From Multifurca ochricompacta (Eukaryota; Basidiomycota; Agaricomycetes; Russulales; Russulaceae), in assembly GCA_022496185.1 (NCBI GenBank), contig WTXG01000070.1, positions 1 to 64,000 on the forward strand: a DNA stretch of 64,000 nt, in the 5' to 3' direction. Shown here in pieces: positions 22,312 through 33,178 of the stretch. Each line of letters opens with the position of its first letter. Within the stretch, counting starts at the first letter, position 1. The notes under the pieces were generated by a model. That model was not told where the DNA came from. It did not search any database and worked only from the letters and a program-made list of their open reading frames with translations. A program made the translations under genes and the position numbers.

Positions 22312-24056
22312 TTACGTGTTCATAAGTGATGGCTTATGCAACGCAGTCCAAGTGTCTAGAGTCTTCCAAAAATAGGCAACAGATGATTTGTCTACGTGCC
22401 GACGATGAGGGTCAATCTAATTTGTGCACCGCACAATAATATAGTGAACCAACGATCATGTAAGTCACAAGACATGCTCCTCACCTTGAGCTCGGTCACG
22501 TTCCAATCCTTGATCTTTGGGTTTGGCGGATCGTTCGCCCAGGAGACGTATATGCCCTTGACTTTCCACCACCACCATCAAGGATCAACTTGATCAGGCA
22601 CGATTGCACAGCCAACCGCGCACTCACCATGATGGAACAAAATTCGTGGCTCACACCATTTATAAGGTCGGAATTGCCACAACTGGCCCGTCGTAAGGAC
22701 GCAAACGACACGATCCCATGCGTCCGCGCCAAATTTGTTAAGCGCTTCGACTGAGTCGACGACGTAGTATCGTTGAGCAGTTGCGCGGGCCTGGCCGCCT
22801 GGCTCAATAGTTGTGCGCTCGCGATCGATGATTACGAGGTCCTCTGCCCGAGCAGTACCTTCGGTAGCAGCGCGCGCGCGCGCCTCTGTGGATGGCTCGA
22901 ATCTGTAAAGCCATCTAGCCAATCAGCCGTTAATAACGTCAAGTCCATAAATAGAACGTGCATAGACTCTTGAAAGAAACGTCGGACGTTGTACATGGTG
23001 ATGAGAGACGTGGGTGATGACGAGATCATAATAATCGGGTACATGTTCTCTGCGTAGAACCACTTAGAAACATTTTGAACAGCCGGGAAACCAACAACGC
23101 ACTTTGTTTACGAGCCTGCGCCTTGGGATCTGTTAGTGAGGTAATGAGCCAAGGTGACAAATAATATTCAGATGATGATGGCAACGGGGAATACCTGATA
23201 GTGGTGCTGCGCCAGGTACGGCTGTTCCTGTTTTCCCGGCACCCTTCAAGGTCTTAAGCTTGGCAACAAACGCACTGCGAACAGAGGAAAAATTCTACGG
23301 GACCTCTCGTATCATGAGTAGTAACCCTGGATGGGACAAGATTCGCACATTATTCTTGATGCCCCGCAACACGGTGTTGTGATCACGGAGCTCGATCTCG
23401 CCCTGGCGAATTTTCTTTACGACTTCCATATCCGCAGGGTCGGGTACGTAGCGCCGCTTGGAAGGCGATGTCGTCGTTCCAACATCTCCACGGGAACGGG
23501 TAGAAGTTGAAGGTAATGGCTGCGTGTGTGTAGACGAGGACGGGGGAGGCAGGCGGCGGTAGACAGAAGGTGGGGGGGACCCAGGTGGTGTCGTGGACTC
23601 TGAGCGTGTCAAGTTTAGGATTAGACTTACGTGCCCCAGCAGATGAAAGCACATACCTGAAAGCGGAACGATGCTGTCCAACAGAGTAATGGCACGCTTC
23701 AACCAATCAACAATGCTCTTCCGCTCTGTGAGACTGACAAAACCTCCAGCTGGGAGCCCATGCTCTCGCGCCTGCTTCATGTATTCTCCACCGGGAGTAT
23801 CGCGTAACAACCAAGCGAGATAAACGGCCTCAAGCATAAAAAATCCATCGGGTTGGGAGCTAGGGTCCGTCATACTGCTTCCCGCCTTACGAAGTCGGGT
23901 TGGCGCGTTCTTCGGAAGGGTTGTTGCAGTTGAGAGGCGCAAGTGTGTGGCTGCACGAAGAGAGCCTGCAGGAGAGCCTGAGGCATTTACTGGAACAATC
24001 TCGTATTTTGCGCTGATTGCTGCGCGAAGAGCATCGAGTGGGTCTTTTGTACTCAT
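22312..24056 (-). CDS. CDC73: Paf1 complex subunit Cdc73 (parafibromin), with one-base frameshift
   Basis: Exons 23657-24056, 23349-23599, 23195-23294, 22962-23129, 22628-22902, 22485-22561, 22312-22416; about 458 residues. N-terminal part begins MSTKDPLDALRAAI and contains VKKIRQGEIELRDHNTVL; the C-terminal Ras-like domain has MISSSPTSLITMYNVRRF, AWDRVVCVLTTGQLWQF, VKGIYVSWANDPPNPKIKDW and RRHVDKSSVAYFWKTLD. Cdc73 is a nuclear elongation factor in the Paf1 complex on RNA polymerase II. In the 22962-23129 exon the frame must shift by one base near 23090-23097, between DPKAQARKQSAL and GFPAVQNVSKWFYAEN; total length is one base short. The intron at 22903-22961 needs a GC donor (GCACGT). Confidence 0.9.
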
Positions 24057-24353
24057 TGTGTTGCGTATGTTCGAGCTCGAAGCTGGTCTTGTCGCGATTC
24101 TTGTGAGCTGGATGTTGATTATATAATCATTTGTGGGAACGCGACTGCCAACGCGACTGCTACTACGAGAAATTACTCTTAGAGATATCTCTATAACCTC
24201 CAGCAGATCTAGTCTACTACCTTTTTTCTCTACCAAATTCCTCCTGACCCATTCTCCCAGAAAATGTGCGCCTATAAGGTATTAGCGTCAAAAAGGAATG
24301 TCGTTAAACGCTCAAAGATTAGATACTCCTGGCTCTGGATCATCATCAATAAT

Positions 24354-27300
24354 TTACAAGGCCTTCATCGCAGCTGCCTTCTCCGCGTCCTTGCACTTCC
24401 GACTCGCCATCTCAATGTCGGCCATCCAAAGATGGCGCTCGCGAGCTGTACTTGCTCGCAGCGTAATTTTGTCTCCGCCACGCGGGTATGCGACTGACAG
24501 TTGGAACGACAAATCGTCTGTAAAGGCGTATTAATAGAAGGCAAAGACGGAAACCAGCCAACTAATTGCGCACCTCTATGGCCTGGGGCTTGGTCCACGT
24601 GAATCTCAGACAACGGAATCGGCTAAACCAACGGTTTTCAGGCTAACCATATGAATACTGTCATGGTCCCATTTACATACCATACGGTACAAAGTCTTCC
24701 CATGTTCGTCTGTCAACAAGAGTATATCATTAAACAAGAACGCGCGCAACCTGCGCCCCCTCTTGGCTTTGCTAAGAAGGCCTTCTCTCAACAATTTCCG
24801 ATCTCCCAAGTGTCGGGTCGCCGCTGTTAGGTCTAGCCGCCTACAAAACGTGGAGGTTAGCATTTGTGTGTGTGTCCTACCAACTTAGCGACACGCACCC
24901 TTGACCAACCCAGAGGTCCTGCGAGAGTTCCTTTAGCCGAACGCGTGACTCCTGCTCGCGAATTGCCTCATTGATATTGCCTAAAATTCTCTCTGCAGCT
25001 TGCAATGCGCCCTCAATCAGCTCTCGGTCTTGGTCCGGTTCCGTATAGTTCAGAATCTGCTTGATAAGCAACGGATACCGTGTTATGCGTTGCACTATTA
25101 GGTAATGTTGATATCAACAACCGCTTCAGGTCGGGGTCGGCTTTCTCGAGACTTACTGGGCACGAGCAGGTAGCTGGAAAGGTCGAGGTTGCGGACGGCT
25201 GGGTCCTCGCGCAGTCGCTGGGAATTATCAGCTTTCTGGCCAACCACTGTCCAATCATCAGAAGTGACCAAGAAACGAACCTGCACATGAGCGGCAAGAT
25301 CTGCGTTTTTAGCCCTCAGTGATTGCAACACTCTAATACCGTTTGCTTGATTGACACAATATTCCTAGACCCAGTCGTCGCGATTAGCTTAAAAGTTAAT
25401 GAGAGTACAGGTGGTAGGCGTGCCCTGTATGTGGTCATGTGTTCCAGGTGCTTCTCTAGGATGTCTCCGATACTGTCGATGTATAGCCTGCAACTGCGTT
25501 GGCGCTCCTCTAGTGAGCTCAAGAACGTCGTGTTCGTTAACAAGATATCTTCAACGTTCGAGAATATCACAGAGATCGTTTTGGGTTCGAGGAATCTTAA
25601 CATGCTCGAATAGAAAATCTATCCAGCATGACAAGGAACATATTCATCAAGTTCACGCGATGTGCACGTACCTCGACGATGAGCTGCAAGTCACGCACGT
25701 ACGCACCCTCCGTAGCAATGAGCTCAAAGATTGCCTGGTAGCCGCAAGCCAGAGCAATGGGTTCGCTGCTATGCGGAATACGAATGTGGACGCACCTCTT
25801 GTCGGCGACGCTCGCGATCAGGCAGACCCTCGAGCGCAGACTTGTCCACAAGACTCGCCCACGACTCCACGTGTACCAGTCAGTAAACCGTTGCGCACGC
25901 ACGACCACTTCCACCACCACTACCACCACGGGCAGCAGGAGAAGCAAATTTCACGTACCGAGCCAAAAGCGGGGCTTTCCTCTCGAGCTGGTGTAACTGA
26001 TGACCCCGTACCGGACGAACTCGTAGACAAAATAGGCGCCGAAATTGTTGGCATAAGACGTGGCTCCTTGTCCTGAACCGGCGTGCGTGACCGCCCAAGC
26101 AACTGCGTGATGCGACTGCCATACGACGTGGACGCGCTCACGCTCTCCTTACCTTTATCTCTCTCAATATAGTGGCTCTCGCGTGACCGGGTTGGGGCGA
26201 GCGAGAGAGAGCCCGAGCTCACGCCCATGGGCGATGGAGGTGGCAGCTGTTCTGCAGATGATATGGACAATCGCGAAGCGTACTGCTTGAACGCCTCGTA
26301 GCGGCCGTAGGCGTCATCGATATGTGTGAAGGTCTGCGGAGATGGCAAAGTGTTGTCCAGGCCTAGCTCGTGGCTACTTGATGCAGGCGCTGTCGGTGGC
26401 GCGGGCGCTGGGCGATGCTTCGGTCGTGCCGCCATGACCGCACGCCGACGATGTATACGCGGTGGAGGACGGCGCGTCGTGTCCTGCTTGACGACGATTC
26501 CCGCAGCTTCGAGTACCAGCTGACGCTCCGCTGCTCGCATCTCACGCTCAAGTTTGCGCTCTTCTTCTGTCATCGCTGCCTCATCATCTTCCGAATCGGA
26601 ATCAGAGAACGACTGATACTCAGAGGCGGCGCCATCTGATACACTCTCATTTTCATCTTCATCCATGTCTTCATCCATGTCGTTCTGCGATTCTTGGGAC
26701 ATTGCTAAGCTCTGAACGGAGGGTAATGTTGGTAGGTCGGCAAGTACAGGTGTCGCCTCCCTGCCGGGGAGTGGTGGTGCCTGTATCAAAGATGATGCCA
26801 TCGATATCGATTTGGGCAAAGTCGCGTGAGTATCTGAGGGTGGTGGAGTACGAAATAACCAATGTTCATATTCGGGGCGTACATGCAAAGAAAATATAAA
26901 AGAAGTATTTTAGCCTGAATCCAGCCAAAGAATATGTAAATGACGACTCAAGAAAATGGAAGCTCGACTAACCCTCAACTATGTCCAAATAGGCAGCAGG
27001 AACGATGAAAATAACTCCCTCCTTCTCAGCCTTGTACCAATCATTATCTGAGCGGTCTACGACAGATATTATATCGCCTTCGAAGAACGACAGCTCGTCG
27101 GCACTGCCTCCGGGATAATCATATTGACCCCTCGCCTTGACTGTTTACGAAAGTCTTCAAAGAGAGGACAGGGTGATGCGTGATTACTTACCAGCTTCGA
27201 AGACCTGAACATAGGTCTTTGGGAAGAATCCAGCCTTGCCCGTGCTGACGACGGTGCCATACCACCAGTCGCCGCCAGTTTTTGATGGATGGGCATTGAT

Positions 27301-30300
27301 CACAAGGTTCTCGCCAAACGCTACAAAGCCTGTGAACCATCAGCTGGAAGGTGCCGAAAGGATAACGCACTCAGGTCTTCGGTTCGTTGGCCGTCATATG
27401 AGTACAACGTCCTAACACGATACTCTGGAAGACCCAATAGCATCAGAGCAAGCCGTTGGGAAGAAATCATAATAACGCACCGGTGCTACGGTCGACATCT
27501 GCCAGCGGATCCGACTCCGCGTCTTCGACATGCGCAATCTCGATCTCTGGCACGGATACGGCATGACCATTCGCCTCCTTACGCGCTTGTTCTTCATCTT
27601 CCTCGCCCATTGAAGGTAAGCTTGGCTCCCGGCTCGCATGCGTGCCATGATCTGCAGCGAGCCCCACGTACCAGTCAACCGACTGCCGGTTTGGGTTGAC
27701 GTTACTTTCCGAGTGCGAAATTTCAGAACTTTCAGGGGACGGGACTCTCGGGGCAACATTGACATGGGATGGAGGCCCGGCGTCCCCAATGACGCGCCCG
27801 GAGAAAGCAGATGCACTGCGGTCATTCGTGACAGTTCTGCGAAGTCGTGTACCACTCTGGATGGCACTGAGTAGCGCGCTTTTATCGCCAGTGGGGGCTG
27901 GGGCGGTAACAGCAGGTGGAGCCGGGGGGGCAGGAGGGGCAGCGGGAGCAGGAGGGGCCGGAGGAGCAACGGGAGCAGGTGGCGCAGATGGTGGCGGTAG
28001 GGGAGGTGTGGGAGCGGACAGTGCCGTGGGAGTGGAAGCCTTCGGGGTCGCGCTTGATCCTGCAGCGGCGGATTGGGGCCGCTGCGGGCCACTTGATGGT
28101 GGGAGGATCGAACCGAATAATTGTCGCGCAAGCCTGTCGCGTGTATCGCGCGACGAGTCGAGCTCATCCTCGGAACTATCCTCGTCGCCATCCCTTTCTT
28201 GACCCCACTCATCTTCGCTATCGCCTGGGGCGGTGTGATATGACGTCTTGACGACAGGCGGTGCAGGGCTTTTTGATGCAGGAGGAAGGACGGGTTCAAG
28301 GGCCGGAGGTGAGGTGACATTAGTTGGGGCAGGGGCGGGTAGGACAGGCTGCGACCTGAAGAATGGATTTTTTCCGTCGTTTGTTCCAGGAGGTGTGGCA
28401 GCAGGCGGTGGACCATTATTGCTTAGCAAGCGATTGAAAGGATTGTTCTTGCCTCTTTCTGCAGGAGATGCCGCACCAGTTGGCAGGACGGGTGGGGGAG
28501 GCGGCACAGTAGGCGCAACTGGAGGTGAAGGAACAGCGGGAGCCGGGGTCCTTGCTCTTCTTGCTTCCCTTGCTTCTTTCTCACGTCTAGCCTCCTCTGC
28601 TTCCTCTTCCTCCATGCGCTTCAGGCGCTCTAGGCGTTCTTGCTTCACTTTACGGGCGGCTTCTTCCTGTTCCTTTTGCAGACGATCAGCCTCATCGCGC
28701 TCCCTCTGCACCTGTTCCTCTCTTTCTTCTTCCTCAAGGCGGCGCAAGCGTGCTAAACGTTCCTCCTTCTGCTTCAGTAGAACCTCTTCACGAGCACGAA
28801 GTTCCTCTTCTTCGTGATCAACAGGGGGCGGCGCATGTTTAGGAATAGCTGGCGCAGCAGCAGGTGGACTGGGCTTAGGCGGCGCTGGCGCGGCTGGAGA
28901 ACGAGCAACGGCGCCTATACCCGGCTTACGTGGAGGCGGTGGTGCAGGGGCGCGAGGCTTGACAGGGGGTGGGACCTTGGGTGTAACAGCAGCAGGGGAA
29001 AGCTGTGAGGTCGCTGCCGGGCTCGCAGGGGTGGATGTCCCCCCAACACGCTCATTTTTCAACCTCTCGTCGCGTTGTCTGGCCCTTTCTGCGACGGCCT
29101 CCTCAGCGGCCCTAGCCTTTTCCTCAGCTTCCTTCTTTTCGCGAGCTAGCCTATCCTCGGTGCTAGTATCCAGGGTCGGCTTTGGTGTTGTCGAAGGAGC
29201 TGGAGCTGAGAGTCCCATAGCGGCCATGCGCTCCGCGGTACGACGCTGTGCCTCGGCTTGGATAAAAGCGCGCCGCTCCTCCGCAGTCATGTTCTTCAGG
29301 TTTGGCGCTGGAGACTTGGTCGGAACGAGAGGCACCGGGGGTGGTTTGGAAGCTGTGTTGACCGGGGCTGCAGCAGGGGGAGGTGGTGGTGGTGGTGGAG
29401 AACGCACCGCGACAGGAGGAGATCGTTGACGGTCCCGGTCGTAGTTACGCTCTCGAGAACGCGAGCGATCGCGATAGGGGCGGTCCCGGTCAAAGTCACG
29501 CGAGTGGTCGTCACGATAGTCTCTATCACGGTCCCGATCCCTATCGTAGTTGCTGCCATAGCGGTCGCGGTCGTCGTTGCGTGAATAGCTCCCGCCGTAC
29601 CGATCCCCGTCGCGATCGCGGTCATCGAACCGTCCGAAGGTTTCATTCCGTCGATCACGCTCGCGGTCCCACTCGCGTTTCTGCCTCGCGTGGCGCTCTT
29701 CTCTCTCCGCTAACTTCTGTTTGACAGCTGGAATGCGCTCGTGCATGAGCTCAAGGAGTTCCCGTTCGAGTCTCCGACGTTCTTCATCTGCGCGGAACGA
29801 GCGCGGACCACGAGAAGCATATTCGAGGTCCTCTTGAACGCGCTTAACCTTCCATTTAAGATCCGACATCTCGCGATCGAGAGCGTCATCTTCCGCGGTG
29901 CGTAGGGAACTTTCCTCTGTTACGCGGTCAAGCATCCGTGCGGTGTTCTCAAGTTGGCGCTTCATATCGTTCAGGTCGGCTGCGGGTGAATCACGGTCAG
30001 CGGTAGCGCGTACGGCGCTACGGTCCAGATGTCGTGAACGGGGCGTATAGTAGCCACCAGCCGGCTCCTCGTCGGTGTGTTTATACACGGTTGCATCTTG
30101 ACGACCGCCTGCGCCAGGCGCGCTGGAGGAGTGAAGAGAACGATTTGGAAGACGTGATACGGGAATGTCAAGTCCCGAAGGCGAACGTGCACGCGACGGC
30201 TCATTTTGAAGGAGAGTTTTGACGAAATTAACAGAGGTGTCCAAGTCGCGGTGGGAGGGTGGAACGAGCTCTGCTGGAAGCTCGTCTGGGATTTCATTAC

Positions 30301-31269
30301 CGTTTAGGTCTTAAAATTATGTGAGCCGTGACAGAACCAGAGGTAATACGGTGGTCACATACTGCGATAGATTAAACCCATGGCAACATGAAATTCGGCG
30401 ATGTTGAGCTTTCCACGGTTGTCCACGTCAGCTAAAGTCCTGGAGACACCCCATGAGCATGACTTAAACCGCGTTGGCAAGGAAGCTCACCAGATTCGGG
30501 CAAGATCATTCCTATCCAAACCGCTCTGCCCAAAAACCTCGATCGCAGTATTCCCGTCAATAAAACCGGAGTTGGGTGTATCCCAAGCCCTGAAAATCTG
30601 GTCGTAACTTTTCTTTTCTGCTTTTGAAAGGGTCCAGGGAACACGGGGTGTGGCCGTTCCCTTGACTTCCTGGTTATGCTGCTGAAAGCTCTGTTGGAGG
30701 GATAAGCCGCCAAGTTGCTGCTGGGGTTGCAGCAATTGGGGCGCACCCATAGGATTATATGGCGAAGAAGGATTGGCCGGAAGGAATGTACTGGACATCA
30801 TCTGAAGACGGGGATCGACGAAGCCAGTGATCTGAGGAATGAGTGGTTGTAGCCCGCCGCCTTGGCCGGGAAAACCTGTCTGCTGTGGGGCAAGGCCAGA
30901 ACCACCACCAAAAGTAGAAGAGTTAATGAAGCGGTTTTGTTGACCGGCGGCCAATAGGTTGGACGAAGGAGGAAGAGGCGGTGGAGGTGGTACCTGTGGT
31001 TGGAATTGAGAGGGCAACGGGGGCACGGGGGGAATCGGAGGTCGTTGCTGCTGCTGGAAAGTACCAGGAAAACCAGTCTGTTGAGGGATAAAACCAGGAC
31101 CTACACCCGGGAAACCAGTCTGCTGGGGCTGTTGAAATGGTGGACGCTGACCAGGAAAGCCAGTAGGCTGCGGAGCGAGACCACCTTGAGGAAAGCCGGG
31201 ATTTTGACCAGGAAACCCCGTTTGCATAGGGTATTGATACCCTGGCTGACCCTGTCCCCACTGAGACAT
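24354..31269 (-). CDS. Intersectin/Pan1-like endocytic scaffold with RhoGEF
   Basis: Sixteen exons, 1983 residues, all phases closed (exon 1 30491-31269, exon 3 27481-30309, exon 7 25959-26833, last 24354-24517). Order: QTGFPGQ-type repeats (1-200); EH domain (about 212-310, WTLSKAEKKSYDQIF, TLADVDNRGKLNIAEFHVAM); Pan1-like LVPPSHRDLDTSVNFVKTLL; coiled coil (395-500); Arg/Asp-rich repeat (505-590); Pro-rich plus Glu/Arg helices; WH2-like LLSAIQSGTRLRRT (about 1120); two SH3 domains (1229-1345, GGDWWYGTVVSTGKAGFFP and DYPGGSADELSFFEGD); acidic linker; DH domain (1650-1850, EGAYVRDLQLIVE, MQRITRYPLLIKQIL); PH domain (1860-1983, ending LWMADIEMASRK). This is the architecture of Cin1-type basidiomycete intersectins: links clathrin endocytosis, actin nucleation and Rho/Cdc42 activation. 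Exon 10 needs a GC donor. Confidence 0.92.
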
Positions 31270-32023
31270 AATGAAAGTTAAAGTGAAGAAAACGAAAACT
31301 GAGTTAGTGAGTGAGTGAAAAGGGATAAACGGAGGAGACGGAAGGAAAGGCTGCTTTGAGGTCGACGGCCGACGACGACAATCAGTCGGCCCGTCCGAGC
31401 GGAGATTCAATTAAATTGAAATTGAAGAAACCCCAACCCAACCTTTCTTTTTTTCTTTCAATCAACCACGTACCAAGTCAAGGCATCCTTTTTTATTTCT
31501 ACACTGGATTCCTGTTACGGTCGTGGAATACTATATGCAACCCACCCACTTCTTGCCATTTCCCTTCGTTATGAAGGTGTATGGGTCACAGGGAGCCTCG
31601 GTTGTAACGTCTCCGTAGAGTTGAGGCTAGTAACGCGCATTGTCAATGCTTTTCTTTTCTAGCCTCGTAGTTTGGGGACAGACATCCATTTTCTGTATCA
31701 ACGATCGTCTTTCAACGCTGTCATCTTACTTCTTTCAAATCTCTTCTCTAAGCCACAAGCACGTTCGGCGTTGTTTGCATATGCATCATGAGACACAGTT
31801 GAGACGTTTATTAATACCGAACGAGACCGAATTATGAGAGAAAAAAAAGTCACGATGCTCGCTTATACGATGCCAACTACGAGAAAAAGTGATGACAAAT
31901 ACACGCGGCGGAAATCTGGCAAGAATGAAACAGATAGGAAATCCAAGAAAGACGCACGGTTCACAATGAACTGGCAAGAGGGAACCAGCATCTTCTAAAA
32001 ACGGGGGTGTGAGATTCGTTGGT
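31270..32023. other. Spacer between the intersectin-like gene and the P450
   Basis: 5' flank of the intersectin-like gene and 3' flank of the P450. A pyrimidine-rich stretch (31440-31500) lies upstream of the former. No coding sequence recognised. Confidence 0.4.
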
Positions 32024-33178
32024 TCAACAGGTCTTCTCGATTGTCCAACCATCCCATCCTTCCCTCCAACCGATTTCCTTCCCATACGTCAACCGATATT
32101 TCGCGTCCGGACCACTTACTATCTCCAAAATAGCAGCTGCTACGCAGGCCGCGAAGCGTGGCGCTTCCTTGAAGGCGACGCATCTCAATGGTCCATAGCT
32201 AAACGGGATATATCCGTTCCTTTGTTCATGTGTTATCCGGGACGCGTGGAAGCGCGAAGGGTCAAAAACATTGGCACCGTTCCCCCAGACAGCCGTATCC
32301 CTGTGCAGAGCCTCAAGGTCTGCAACATAGGTGTGATGGGGCAAATACCAAAGTGACAATCCTGCGAGCCTCGCAGGTGCCGTGCGCGAGAGATGTCTAC
32401 TTGGGGGGTGAAGGCGCAATATCTCGCACATGAAGACTTCCACGCTTGGTTGGCCATTATTAAAGCGTACGAATTGAGCTTCAAGTGGCGAGTTGAGGTA
32501 TCTGGCGAAGGCGGTGCGAGCACCAGGGTCTTGGTTGGCACGTGCAACTGTGACTGCGACGACGCGCCACATTGTCTCGTACGCAGGTATAACAAAATCC
32601 AGTGGTCTGGCATATGTTGGAAGCCAGCGCTTCAAATGCGCGTCCATGATCTGGAGAACGGGTTTAATAGGAGAAAGACGCTTTTTGGAGAGCATCCAAA
32701 GCTCGTTAATGGCTTCTACGACAGTCACGATATTCTCGTCCTCCTCCTCGGGTATGTTGCCTTCTAGCAAAGAATCCACAACGACGCGAAACGTCACAAC
32801 CTGAATGAAAGTGGCGAATGGCATCGTGTGATGATGGTGAGGAATGTGGCTTGCTACCCCTCCGACGAATCCTCGTACGGTGTTTGGAAATGCCCTAAAG
32901 TCTCGCGTGTGCTTGTGGAGGACCTCCCTTGCACGAGCAATAAATTCTTTGCGAACCCTGGCGTCTGCACTAACAAACGTGTTCCCCAGTCGGAAGGTGT
33001 GGATGAGGCGCGCATTAGGTTGTGCCCGCGCCTGCAGAAGTTGGGGCATAGACCAACCAGGAGGATCTAGTATGGAAATTAAATCGATATATTTGTAGTA
33101 AAAGTGGCGGCGTGGACTCTGTAGGATGAATCCTAATAGCGCAGAGAGAAATATTGAGGCAAAAATGACAGTATACAT
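32024..33178 (-). CDS. Cytochrome P450, short and atypical
   Basis: Single uninterrupted frame of 384 codons, unusual among these intron-rich genes. It starts with an N-terminal membrane anchor (MYTVIFASIFLSALLGFIL), has the K-helix ExxR motif in CEILRLHPPSRHLSR, a PERF-like FDPSRF, and a heme loop FSYGPLRCVAFKEAPRFA with the Cys ligand. The usual I-helix AGxDTT motif is not found: the region between DFVIPAYETMW and the ExxR is short. Full-length P450s are about 500 residues, so this is a divergent or internally shortened member. Substrate cannot be assigned, and monooxygenase activity is doubtful without an I-helix oxygen-activation motif. Lack of introns could indicate a retrocopy. Confidence 0.8.
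   Translation of the reverse strand: MYTVIFASIFLSALLGFILQSPRRHFYYKYIDLISILDPPGWSMPQLLQARAQPNARLIHTFRLGNTFVSADARVRKEFIARAREVLHKHTRDFRAFPNTVRGFVGGVASHIPHHHHTMPFATFIQVVTFRVVVDSLLEGNIPEEEDENIVTVVEAINELWMLSKKRLSPIKPVLQIMDAHLKRWLPTYARPLDFVIPAYETMWRVVAVTVARANQDPGARTAFARYLNSPLEAQFVRFNNGQPSVEVFMCEILRLHPPSRHLSRTAPARLAGLSLWYLPHHTYVADLEALHRDTAVWGNGANVFDPSRFHASRITHEQRNGYIPFSYGPLRCVAFKEAPRFAACVAAAILEIVSGPDAKYRLTYGKEIGWREGWDGWTIEKTC

Noticed and set aside
25399..26076. 225-codon plus-strand frame
   Set aside because: Antisense to the DH-domain exons, which have clear homology and intron structure.
27412..28416. 334-codon minus-strand frame inside the intersectin-like gene
   Set aside because: It is an alternative frame of exon 3; the frame with coiled coil, WH2 and correct splice phases is the coding one.
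27696..28817. Long plus-strand Gly/Ala-rich frames
   Set aside because: Antisense shadows of the Pro-rich section of the intersectin-like protein; no start context or domain.
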